NCBI GenBank assembly: GCA_963682055.1
Contig: OY821748.1
Span: 30,220,661-30,284,660 of the forward strand
Length of the DNA stretch: 64,000 nt
Source of the DNA: Primula veris
Lineage: Eukaryota > Streptophyta > Magnoliopsida > Ericales > Primulaceae
Direction of reading: 5' to 3'
Numbering within the stretch: position 1 is the first letter of the stretch; every line of letters starts with the position of its first letter. The position numbers and the translations under genes were made by a program. Below, in pieces: positions 54,801 through 64,000 of the stretch. The notes below the pieces were generated by a model that saw only the letters and a list, made by a program, of their open reading frames with translations, made no database searches and had not been told where the DNA came from.

Positions 54801-56444
54801 AGGACAGACTAATTAGAAATTTATACAATTGTAATCTTTTATATTGTTAAAATTCTTCAACATGTGGTAAATATGTTATTATTAATATAGTTCTAGTATT
54901 AAATTGCAAATTCCCCAATTTACTCAAATTTACACATTAGGTCCCTGTCAATTAACATTTGTTCCATTACTTTGACAGTCGACGACCAAGATCGGATATA
55001 TCAGATTGTATATATATAGATCTGGATATTTAGATGCATGTGTGTATATATATATATATATATACTAGTAATCGCCACACACGCAACGCGTGTGTGATAC
55101 ATATATAAAAATAATCAAAGATAAATGAATTTAAAATTTTCAAAAAAAATGAAAAAAATGATAGAATAAATATAGTAAATTAATAATTTTATATAAGGAG
55201 TAATAATATATTTTATTGTTATATAGTTTGGGAGATAAATTGTATATTGATAATACATAAATATGTTTTATGTGTGTGAAGTAGCATATTTATTTAGTTA
55301 TTTATGTATTTGAATTGTATTATGGTATAAGAGTAATTAGTAAATTAGAATATATGCATTTTTGAAAAAAATTGACAAAATTTGATAGATTTATTTCTCT
55401 TGTGTTGACTTATATTAATAGTATGATATATATATTTTTATTATTTATTTATTTATGTAGATATATAGATCTTGACAGATTAATACATATATCTATCTAT
55501 ATATATACAGGTAGATCTTGCTTTTAATATATGCTTACACACACGCACGCACGCGCAAACACACAAAAGTCCCTGTAGCACAAATCCAGAGACATCACAC
55601 GCATTAGACTGTCCACCACCAAAGTCCACTCAAATCCACCGTCAGAGTAGACAAGGAGACGTCGAAGTCTCCGCACGTCCAAGAGAGAGAGATCGTGACC
55701 AACGTCGACAGGACAGACGGAGCTGAGCTCCGGGTCAATTGTAACGGTGATGGTGGACAGTTATGACGATGGCAACGGTGGCGGTGTTATATGGCGGTGG
55801 TTTATGGTTTTAGAGCATCCATAGTTGTTGTGTTAATTTTAACACTATTAATTTTGACACATCAACATTTAATTGCATGTTAACTGTCATATATGTATAT
55901 TAAATTTAAGATATGCTTCTTTGAAAATTGTTTTGGTCTCATGTAGTTAATGCAACTTTACATGAGCACCTGGTTAATAAAACCAAACCCTACTTTGAAT
56001 AGGTCAAATGATCAATTTATTCAACGTTCTCATGTTTGTGTGGTGGTAAACTCGGGCCATTATGGTTATATCATTGAAATAGGATACTAAAAAAAAAAAA
56101 TGGATAGTAACTTATAAAAAAGTGCCTCTAAATTTTCAAACACGGTAATAATAAATAACTAGATTTAATTCTGAAATTAAAATTTAATGATACTCGATTT
56201 AACAATTACAAAAAAATAATTTGTAATTATAGAGAGATATTTGTTGTATGGAAGTTAGAAAATACTATATACTATATTAATATTATTTTAACGTTTTAAT
56301 TTATTGTAGGACATGCATTTAAGAGAAGGAATTTTATGTATGTTAGAAAACAAAAGAACCTTATATCAAGAGAACTTGCTTATTACAGTGCCAGTTAAGA
56401 AAAAATTAGTTATTTCAGTTTTTCAGCAATCTTTTCTGTAATAT
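54801..56444. other. AT-rich intergenic with microsatellites and a small hairpin
   Basis: (TA)n at about 55045-55065; perfect 9-bp-arm hairpin CACACACGC / GCGTGTGTG at 55076-55096 (loop AAC); CA/CG-rich run at 55544-55567. Nothing coding recognised. Confidence 0.55.
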
Positions 56445-56447
56445 TAA

Positions 56448-56724
56448 GGCCTCGTTTGATTGTATCATTAGTACCTCGAGATTGGACTACTAATCCCGTG
56501 GACCCCACAAATGATATGTTTGGCAAAACATTAGACTCCGGACTAGTTATCCGGTCCGGACTAGAAATGATGGCAAAAAGGTGCATTTTCAATACCATAG
56601 GGGGTGGTATTAGGAATAGTCCAATCCCGGATGTATTACTTATCCGGCCTTCTTTTCAAATCTCATTCATAATACTACCGGATTGTTAATACCGAGATTA
56701 GTAATCCCGCAACCAAACGAGGCC
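56448..56724. mobile_element. Tourist/PIF-Harbinger-like MITE (277 bp)
   Basis: Terminal inverted repeats GGCCTCGTTTGATTG (left) and CAACCAAACGAGGCC (right), flanked on both sides by TAA (56445-56447 and 56725-56727), the PIF/Harbinger target duplication. Internal inverted blocks (TACTAATCCC / GGGATTACTAATC) support a fold-back. The 77-codon frame at 56456-56689 lies wholly inside and is not a gene. Confidence 0.9.
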
Positions 56725-56727
56725 TAA

Positions 56728-58021
56728 CGTGTAACTCTTGATTTTACCACTTAAACCGGTTTGGGAAGCATTTTTTGTTGTGGACAACATGGGGCAATTT
56801 GACCGTTTTGGTTCTCAGAACACCCGGATTAGTTTGATCATCGATAAATTCTATATAAATAGGAAAGGGAGAAGCGGGCGAGAAAAAAAATATATATATA
56901 GAACTAAAAAGTCCAAATAAATATTAATTATTCTTTATTTAAAATGGTATGAATTTAGTTTAAGAAAATATTAGTATATAGTAACACCCTCCCTCCAACT
57001 ATGCTGAGTAGCCTTCCTACCCTCCTAAAAGATTATAAATTTTTCTTATATTTACAAGGTATATATATTCGTGGAAAGCTATATCATGGGAAAAACCAAA
57101 ATAATTTTTTAGAACACTTCTAGGCTGCCCTTAATATCGTCTTCCTCTTTCTCACCGATTTGCCTCTAATCTTTGGAGATATATTTACTTCCTAGTTTTT
57201 TTTTACTACAAGTGTGATTTGTGAAAGAGTGAAGGCTGGATAAGGGAGGAGTCGAGGCGACCCCCATTGATTAGATTAGCTTAATTTCATCAATCGTTAA
57301 AACCGACTCACGTTCAAGCTTAAATACTAACAGGACTTGGTTATATATTTTGTACAAGACCTCAACTGGGGACCTGCGGTCGAGATGATTTTATTTTATC
57401 GTTTGAAAACGTTAAAGTATCAAGAGATATAATACATTAAAAAAAAAAAAGTATATCAAAAAAATTGATACTTAAAAGAGTAAAGATTGCTTTTAAATTG
57501 TTCACCAATATCACCAGCCTACCCTAACAAGTCGATAGCTAGCTCAATGAGTAGCTCGATTACTCAACTGGACTGCCAAATAGAATTGGGAGTAAAACAG
57601 TCTATAAAAAAATGAGAGAGCTGTTTGAGGGTACCCTTTATGGAGCAAACAGAGTCTCCTTTCGCAGCCATAATAGTCCATTTTAACCTTGATATCAACC
57701 GTCTTAAGAAAAACAAAAGATTACTAAAAAAACTTGAGAAAACGTATTTCGGCAAATCGTAGAAAGAAGTAACGAGAAGGCAGGCAAAAAGTACCTGCTT
57801 GAGCAGCATTACTTTGCGCTTGCCTCTATTTGTTGGGTTTGTTGTGCACAAGTTTGAAATATGATTCAAGTGTAACCCATTTTTTCTTTCTTTTTTTTCA
57901 CAACTCAGAGAGAAGAGAGAAATGTGTGTGTGGAGTGGGGACTGTTTAAATGCAATAATGTGAGCAAGTGTCATGTGTATCTTTCATAATATAATCAATA
58001 ACATTGATAATTGAGACCGTG
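56728..58021. other. Intergenic, no supported gene
   Basis: A 136-codon minus-strand frame (57974-57564) has a leader-like CT-rich start and a good donor after MLLKQ, but no family resemblance and no partner exon. Confidence 0.4.
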
Positions 58022-58027
58022 TTTGAA

Positions 58028-58199
58028 CCATAGTTAGCAAGTAGGGAAACTCAAGCGGGAATCGAAATGGGAAGCAGAAACAGGAAAAAAAAAAAAAAAT
58101 CTAAATTTTACACGTCAAATAATGGGAAACCGAAAACGAGAAGCAGAAAGCGAGAAATGGAATTTTTAAAATGCGAATAGAGTTTCCCGCTAACTATGG
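58028..58199. mobile_element. MITE (172 bp) with TTTGAA target duplication
   Basis: Ends CCATAGTTAGC and GCTAACTATGG are perfect inverted complements; GGGAAACTC / GAGTTTCCC follow a few bases inside. TTTGAA occurs on both sides (58022-58027, 58200-58205). An A15 run lies in the middle. Superfamily not assigned. Confidence 0.85.
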
Positions 58200-58337
58200 T
58201 TTGAACCATGTGGATAATAGTGTATTGTAGAACTCATTTAATTTTATCTTGTTATAAAGAGGTGGCTGCTGAACTTATAATTAGAATCTATTCTTACCAG
58301 CAAGCCTGTGGTTGCTCTAACAGATATATTTACATAC

Positions 58338-58560
58338 AGGATCCGTTTGGCAACAAAAAATTTAGTCGATTTTTGTATTTTAGATTTTTAAAATCTGTGG
58401 GTGTTTGGCAAGTCAGATTATTCAGCTTCTGAAAATCTGATTTTTAGGCTGGAAAATCTAAAAAAAATCAGATTTTTAAAATCTAGATTTTCAGTAGATT
58501 CTCAAAATATATTTTTAAAATCTGATTATGCACCAAAAAATATGTTACCAAATATAGCCA
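58338..58560. repeat. Interspersed repeat related to 28055-28160
   Basis: ATCCGTTTGGCAAC...AGTCGATTTTTGTATTTTAGA...TCTGTGGGTGTTTGGCAAG matches the copy at 28055. The following AAAATCTGATTTTTAGG...AGATTTTTAAAATC is self-complementary, and the far end TTACCAAAT mirrors the start, suggesting a MITE. Confidence 0.55.
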
Positions 58561-58570
58561 TAGTACATAA

Positions 58571-58650
58571 TCATCCGGACAAGCTGAGATAAAGTGAAGC
58601 GACAACACCCACTGCGTAAACTCCAACCACAGCCCCGACAAATTTATTTT
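58571..58650 (-). pseudogene. Pseudogene fragment 1 of the 170-codon gene (3' end)
   Basis: Minus strand reads KFVGAVVGVYAVGVVASLYL then SLSG and a TGA, in one frame, matching the last ~24 residues of the gene at 62510 (KDLVGAAAGVYALGVAASVY ...). It keeps the same stop position, but no upstream coding sequence remains. Confidence 0.8.
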
Positions 58651-59084
58651 AAAAAACTACAACACCCACCGAAAATGCTCTAATCAACACACCAATTTGT
58701 AACTAATTTTGATAATAAAGCAAAAGATGCAACAAATATATTATATAAATTACACAAATCTGCATAATCCCAGCAAAGTCACATACACTCGACTCAATAA
58801 GCTAGCTTTTGCAACTGATCCAAAAAATTCAGCATTTAGCTTAAAAACTACAGCCAAAATAAACCTTTGAGCATCCGTGTGCACCATCCAGTATTATGCT
58901 CAAATAACTCTCTTGTTAAGTTACATAACTTGCTAACTTAATATTTTGCCAAACAATAACTATTATTAATAATCAATCTTATAACTATTGAAAATCATTT
59001 ATAAAACTAGTACTGTATTAATAATAATAGGTGTAACAAATTTATAAATTTACAAACATTACATAGAATCAACATCATCATACA

Positions 59085-59155
59085 GCCAAGCTGAGATAAA
59101 TCAAAACCGCAACTCCGGCCACATAACCCCAACCACTGCCTCAACCAAATCCTTA
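59085..59155 (-). pseudogene. Pseudogene fragment 2
   Basis: KDLVEAVVGV followed, after a one-base deletion, by AGVAVLIYLSLAV and a stop; same 3' end as the intact gene. Confidence 0.75.
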
Positions 59156-59391
59156 AGAACTACAGCCAATCAAACCCTCATACAACATTATTCTTTTAGT
59201 TACATATGACTCTGTGTATACCATTGTTGTGAACCATTCAATATTTTGCTCAAATAACTCTCTAATTAAGCTACATAAGTTGACATTTTGCTCATTAATA
59301 ATAAATCTTATAACTATTACTATACTGATAATCAATCAAAAGATCTAACAGATATATTTAGACACATACATAGAATTATAATGCAATCATC

Positions 59392-59465
59392 TAGCCAAAC
59401 TGAGGTAAACCAAAGCCAAAACTCTGACCGTATAAACCCAAACACAGCCGCCACCAAATCCTATA
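59392..59465 (-). pseudogene. Pseudogene fragment 3
   Basis: DLVAAV..., then after a shift YTVRVLALVYLSLAR and a stop; the same 3' end again. Near-identical to fragment 5. Confidence 0.7.
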
Positions 59466-60083
59466 AGGTAAAAAAAAAAGGGTACATCTGAACAAACCTT
59501 TATAAGACATTACTCTTTTACTTATATACGCATGTGTATAGCATTGGCAGCGTTGTTTTTAATACCTTGTTCAATAACTCCCTAATTAAAGCTACATGAC
59601 ATTTATTTTAGAAAATTATAGCAACCACTGGATATGTTCTAATCAACAGACAATTTCACAACTAATATTGATAAGCAATCAAAAAGTGTAACAGAAATAT
59701 GTACATACATCGTATTGAAACCTAGTTTTTGCATCTGATCAAAAAAAATCCAGCATTTAGCTTAAAAGCTACAGTGAAATAAACTTGTTTTAAGGCATAA
59801 CATTGCTGTGCACTGCTCATTTTTTTGTTTAATAACTCCCATATTAACCTACATAAGTTTAACTCCGTAATTAAAGTGACATAATAGTTTGCTCAGTAAC
59901 TATTACTGATAATCAACGCTGTGACTATTTCTTAGCCAACCCAGAATTCTTGGGATCAAGGCTTAGTTTGATGACGATGAACTCTATAACTATTACTGTA
60001 TTGAAAATAAATTGTATTACTGTTACTGCATTGACAATCAATCAAAAAAATGGAAACTACCCATATACATACATCGAATCAAC

Positions 60084-60150
60084 ATCATCATTGGCCAAGC
60101 TGAGATAAACCGAACCCCGACTCTGACCACGTAAGCTCCGGCAAAGTTAA
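60084..60150 (-). pseudogene. Pseudogene fragment 4
   Basis: GAYVVRVGV, then out of frame the YLSLA-coding TTATCTCAGCTTGGCC. Most upstream homology lost. Confidence 0.65.
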
Positions 60151-60957
60151 ATGCACCCAATAAACTAGCTTTTGCATCTGATATAACAATAGCATTTAGC
60201 TGAAAAGCTACAGCTAAACAAACCCTAACCAAGCTACATAACTTACTGTTTTGCTTGTTGATAACCAATTAAAAGGTGTAAAAGAAATCCAGATCCAAAT
60301 AACTTGCTTCAAAAGCTCACTCAATAAGCTATTGCATGTAATCCAAATAACCCTGCATTTAGCTTAAAAGTGACAGTCAAAAAAACCCTTATATAACATT
60401 TTTCTTTTACTTATACTAATAGCATTGTTGTCCATCATTTAATAAGTTGCCCAATGACTCCATATCCAAACTTCTTAACACTCACTTCTAAAAAGATATC
60501 ACAACACACAATATTGTAACTATTACTGTATCATTAATCAATCAGTAGATGTAACAGATATAAGTACTCTTTACATACATGGCTAATGATATGCACAAAA
60601 ATGGAGCCAAAACACATCTTTTGTGGAGTCCGCAAGACTTCATGTATAATCCACCCCACAAAAGATACAACCAAACAAAGCCTTACACACCTACCCTACG
60701 CTCCTTGTGAGGAGAGAAGAAGACAAAATACACAAACAACTGGACAATATGCGGTGCTTGCACATATGACTCTGTATAGCACCGTTGTGATTCTGTGAAC
60801 CATTCAATATTTTGCTCAAATAACTCCCCAATTAAGCTACATAAGTTAACATTTTGCTCATTGATAATCAATCTTATAGCTATTACTGTACTGATAATCA
60901 ATCAAAATATGTAAAAGATATATTTAGACACATACATAGAATTATAATACAATCATC

Positions 60958-61031
60958 CAGCCAAACTGAGGTAAACCAAAGCCAAAACTCTGACCGCATA
61001 AACCCAAACACAGCCGCCACCAAATCCTATA
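60958..61031 (-). pseudogene. Pseudogene fragment 5
   Basis: Duplicate of fragment 3 with a few substitutions, in the second tandem unit. Confidence 0.7.
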
Positions 61032-61644
61032 AGGTAAAAAAAAAAAAAGTACAGCTGAAAAAACCTTTATAAGACACTGGTCTTTTACTTATATATGCAT
61101 GTGTTTAGAATTGGTTTTAATATCTTGTTCAATAACTCCCTAATTAAAGCTAGATAACATCATTTTAGAAAATTATAGCAACAACTGGATATGTTCTAAT
61201 CAATAGACAATTTCACTGCTAATTTTGATAAACAATCAAAAAGTGTAACAGAAACATGTACATACGTCATATTGATAAGCTAGTTTTGCATCTGATCAAA
61301 AAAATCCAGCAATTAGCTTAAAAGCTACAGTCAAAAATGAACTCGTATTACGGCATAGCATTGTTCTGCACCATTCATTTTTTTATCAATAATTAAGCGA
61401 AATAATTTCAATTCCCTAATCAAAGTAACATGTCTAGATAAAATAATATTTTTCTTAATAACTATTACTGATTTTCAACCCTATGACTATATTTAAGCCG
61501 ACCAATAATTCTTCAGATTAAACTTAGTTTGATGACGATGAACTTTATAACTATTACTGAACTGAATATATATTGTATTACTATTACTGCATGACAATCA
61601 ATCAAAAAATGGCAAATAACCATTTACATACCTAGAATCAACTT

Positions 61645-61670
61645 CATCATTGGCCAAGCTGAGATAACCA
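61645..61670 (-). pseudogene. Pseudogene fragment 6 (truncated by deletion)
   Basis: Only TTATCTCAGCTTGGCCAATG of the gene's last codons remains; the rest fell in the ~145-bp deletion of the second tandem unit. Confidence 0.6.
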
Positions 61671-62180
61671 ATCAAAAGGTGTAAAAGAATCCAGATCCAA
61701 ATAATTTGCTTCAAAAGCTCACTCAATGAGCTATCCCATGTGATCCAAATAACCCTGCATCTAGCTTAAAAGTGACAGCCAAAAAAACCCTTACATAACA
61801 TTTTTCTTTTACTTATACTAAGATTGCTGTCCATCATTTAATAAGTTTCCAAGTGACCCCGTAGTCAAGCTACATAACAGTCACTTCAAAAAAGATATCA
61901 GAACCACAAAAAATGCTCCAAACAACACACAATATAGTAACTTTTACTGTATCATTAATCAATCAGAAGGTGTAACAAATATAAGTACTATTTACATACA
62001 TGGCCAATGATATGCACAAACATGTAGCCAAACACATCTTGTGTGGAGTCCGCGAGACTTCATGTCCAATCCACCCCACAAAAGATGCAACTAAACAAAG
62101 CCTTACACACCTACCTACGCTGCTTGTGAGTAGTGAAGAATACAAAATACACAAACAACGGGACAATAAGCGGTGTGTGC

Positions 62181-62509
62181 ACATGATTGCTATACATAGA
62201 TACATTAAGGTAACTCAATAAGGTATAGTACTAATTGTACTACACTTTTTGCTAATAAGAGGGAAAAACTAATAACACATAATATCATGTTTGCTTAAAC
62301 AAATTGTAATTGATACCAAATAGAGTATAGTACTATTCCTAATACAACTTATTACTGTGGGACCCACTTAATATCATGTTTCTTTACACAATTTGTAACT
62401 GATACCAAATAGAGGAGTACATTTTTATGCTAACAAGGGGGTTATAACTAACAACAGATATATGGTGATATGTTACAAATTGTACCTCTATACTATACTG
62501 CAAACATAC
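62181..62509. other. 3' flank of the 170-codon gene
   Basis: Holds TACATAGATACATTAAGGTAACTC (62194), which recurs inside the gene's intron at 62819, and two TTGTAAYTGATACCAAATAGA copies (62305, 62393) also echoed in the intron. Confidence 0.6.
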
Positions 62510-63678
62510 TCATCCGGCCAAGCTGAGATAAACGGATGCCGCCACCCCAAGGGCATAAACCCCGGCTGCTGCCCCGACCAAATCCTTCCCGGCTCTAGCC
62601 ACCGCCCCGACCCCAAAAATTCCCAAAACCCCAACTGGAACCATCTTAGCAACCTCCTTCCCCACGCTATCCATCACCGCCCCCGTAAACAGCCTCAGAG
62701 CAAACTCCCTGAACTCCTCGCGATCCAAACAAACCTCCTCTGACCGGTGAGTAGTATCCCTGTAGAAGCAGTGGTTTGATTATCTACTCTTTTTTTATTA
62801 GAATAAGATTAAATACTCTACATAGATACATTAAAGTAACTCAATAAGGTATAGTCCTCACACTTACTTTATGCTAAATAGAAGGGAATAACTAATTTGG
62901 AAATCTCATATTTACTACTAAAAATATAAAAGAGATTTATACACATGTTAAATATGATATAACAGCTAATGGTATCAACACCTAATATCATGTTTATTTA
63001 CCACAGTTTGTAATTGATACGCCATAATATAGAGTGTAGTATTAATCATAATACTCACTCTGTCCCGAAATAACTGCCATGCTTCGAAAACTGATGAACA
63101 GAAATTCATCGAAAAATCAAAATTTTCAAACAAAAAACTGTTTCTCAGTTAAAATATGATATTATAAATGTGAATTTGATATGATTTAACTACCAAAAAG
63201 ATATATTCCAAAAAATAAAATGAGGAAATTTACTAAAAAGGGCAAGTCGACAATTATTTAGGGACGCCTCAAATGTAAATCAACACACTGATTTTGGGAC
63301 GGAGGGAGTACATTTTATACTGTGGGACCCACGTTTCTTTAAACAATTTGCAATTGATACCTAGTTAGTTACAATTAATTATAATATATAACTGTAAACA
63401 AACAGATATACATACAGATGAGCAATAGTATCCCTATAAGCGTGATGGATTTGGGATGAATAAGGCGGGTGAGGGAGCCATCGGGAAACAAGAGGGAGGG
63501 ATGAAGAGAGAGAGTGATGGAGGAGGGTAGCTGAGGTGGCAAGCTGGTACGGAGGAACTCCATTAAAGGTGTGTTCCGAGAGCGTTACGGTTTGTTTATA
63601 CACGTCATCACAGCTGCTGACGAAAGTTGGTGACGTGGATAAAGTGTGGGTCACCCTCTTCGATGGAGATAAACCCAT
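62510..63678 (-). CDS. Two-exon plant protein of unknown function (170 aa)
   Basis: Exon 1 63678-63416 (ATG; 87 codons plus 2 bases), intron 63415-62760 (GTATGT...CTACAG), exon 2 62759-62510; joined length 513, one frame, stop TAA/TGA-type at 62512-62510. The N-terminal half begins MGLSPSKRVTHTLSTSPTF and contains VSSCDDVYKQTV and PPYQLATSATLLHHSLSSS. The C-terminal half has EEFREFALRLFTGAVMDSVG, then a Gly/Ala/Val-rich hydrophobic segment (VPVGVLGIFGVGAV and VGAAAGVYALGVAASVYLSL) that could insert in a membrane. By memory this matches a conserved plant-only family of uncharacterised proteins. (GA)12 lies in the leader and a TATA box ~95 bp upstream of the ATG. The intron carries a Stowaway MITE. 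No stop or frameshift, so likely functional. Confidence 0.82.
63054..63308. mobile_element. Stowaway-like MITE in the intron (255 bp)
   Basis: Starts CTCACTCTGTCCCGAAATAA, ends TTTTGGGACGGAGGGAG, flanked by TA (63052-63053 and 63309-63310). Lies inside the intron of the 170-codon gene. Confidence 0.9.
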
Positions 63679-63702
63679 CTCTCTCTCTCTCTCTCTCTCT
63701 CT
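63679..63702. repeat. (CT)12 / (GA)12 microsatellite
   Basis: Directly upstream of the minus-strand ATG at 63678, so it is in the 5' leader as (GA)12. GA-rich leaders are common in plant genes. Confidence 0.95.
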
Positions 63703-63771
63703 AGATTCCTTCTTTTCTGTTTGAATTTAGCTTTTACTTATTACTGTTTACTGGCGGAGATACATACATAC

Positions 63772-63785
63772 TCTATATATATATT
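63772..63785 (-). promoter_or_regulatory. TATA box candidate of the 170-codon gene
   Basis: Minus-strand ATATATATATAG about 95 bp before the ATG at 63678. Confidence 0.5.
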
Positions 63786-63927
63786 GGTAATCTGTAAATA
63801 ACCCCCCCCCCCCTGAAACTATGGATTATTTTCAAATTAACCTTATAAAACTATTCTTTTTTTAATTAACTCCTATATATTATCCAATTTTTGCAAATTA
63901 CCCCAACTGTCTATCTTTAAATTAATA

Positions 63928-64000
63928 CTCCCTCCATCCGTCCCTTTTTAATTGATATCTTTGGTGATGGGTTAAAATTAAAATTAGTGTAAATAAATTT
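63928..64000. mobile_element. Stowaway-like MITE, left end (cut by window edge)
   Basis: CTCCCTCCATCCGTCCCTTT preceded by TA (63926-63927). The other end is outside the window. Confidence 0.75.

Larger units (their letters stand above)
59206..62180. repeat. Tandem duplication, units ~59206-60762 and ~60763-62180
   Basis: Long collinear similarity: GTAAACCAAAGCC at 59404 and 60970; GATGACGATGAACT at 59970 and 61532; ATCATTGGCCAAGCTGAGAT at about 60086 and 61647 (offsets 1.56 kb). A terminal block GATATGCACAAA...CACACCTACC at 60590 recurs at 62009 (offset 1.42 kb). The second unit lacks about 145 bp after GCTGAGATAA (near 61668), between GATAAACC and GATAACC repeats. Each unit holds fragments of the 170-codon gene's 3' end. 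Confidence 0.85.

Noticed and set aside
55045..55096. Helitron end (hairpin next to CTAGT)
   Set aside because: The hairpin and CTAGT are present but not in the right order, and no matching other end was seen.
56456..56689. 77-codon ORF
   Set aside because: Lies inside the Tourist-like MITE.
57564..57974. 136-codon minus-strand ORF
   Set aside because: No family resemblance; leader-like start and a donor site after five codons suggest at most a gene scrap.
59288..61072. Two similar plus-strand ORFs (59288-59491 and 60854-61072)
   Set aside because: Their similarity comes from the tandem duplication; they run opposite to the pseudogene fragments and lack any domain.

Overview
This is a plant nuclear, repeat-dominated window. 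The evidence is: GT-AG introns, the 3' end of a DEMETER/ROS1-type DNA demethylase (a plant-only family), plant LTR-retrotransposon lineages (Copia and a large Tat-type Gypsy with two RNase H domains), Stowaway- and Tourist-type MITEs, and plant telomere-type TTTAGGG motifs. Base composition is strongly AT-rich outside the Gypsy element. I cannot name a species.

Layout. 1-1142: last four visible exons of a DEMETER-like 5-methylcytosine DNA glycosylase gene, entering from the left edge. 1886-9046: a decayed Copia element (A). 9226-16255: MITEs, short tandem repeats and a rearranged minus-strand Copia gag remnant with a 185-bp-arm palindrome. 16256-22390: a second decayed Copia (B) of the same family as A, carrying a telomere-like tandem array where A carries integrase. 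23728-27812: a candidate non-autonomous Mutator-like element with long TIRs, packed with a 40-bp tandem array and a T-rich higher-order array. 29404-36493: a third Copia element (C) with a full-length but stop-ridden pol and no recognisable gag. 36806-53556: a 16.75-kb Gypsy element (D) with a perfect GTAAT target duplication. 53557-58560: AT-rich intergenic DNA with two well-delimited MITEs. 58571-63678: a two-exon, 170-codon minus-strand plant gene, followed downstream by a cluster of at least six decayed copies of its 3' coding end embedded in a ~1.4-1.6 kb tandem duplication.

How the parts work together. Most of the window is retroelement DNA with damaged polyproteins; A and B share the same deletion of the reverse-transcriptase YVDD segment, so their common ancestor probably moved only in trans. 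Element D is the most remarkable part. Its sense strand encodes gag-PR-RT-RH-aRH-INT (now with several stops), and the 9.5 kb after integrase is organised on the opposite strand: a multi-exon gene with a gypsy-type transposon-protein (Pfam PF04195-like) region and coiled coil, another coiled-coil exon, and upstream of these five successive small genes (one broken), each with its own TATA box 50-105 bp before the ATG. Such antisense ORFs are known in Tat elements in general, but a battery of five separately promoted small coiled-coil genes is the best candidate here for something undescribed. The only plausible ordinary host genes are the DEMETER-like 3' end and the 170-codon gene.
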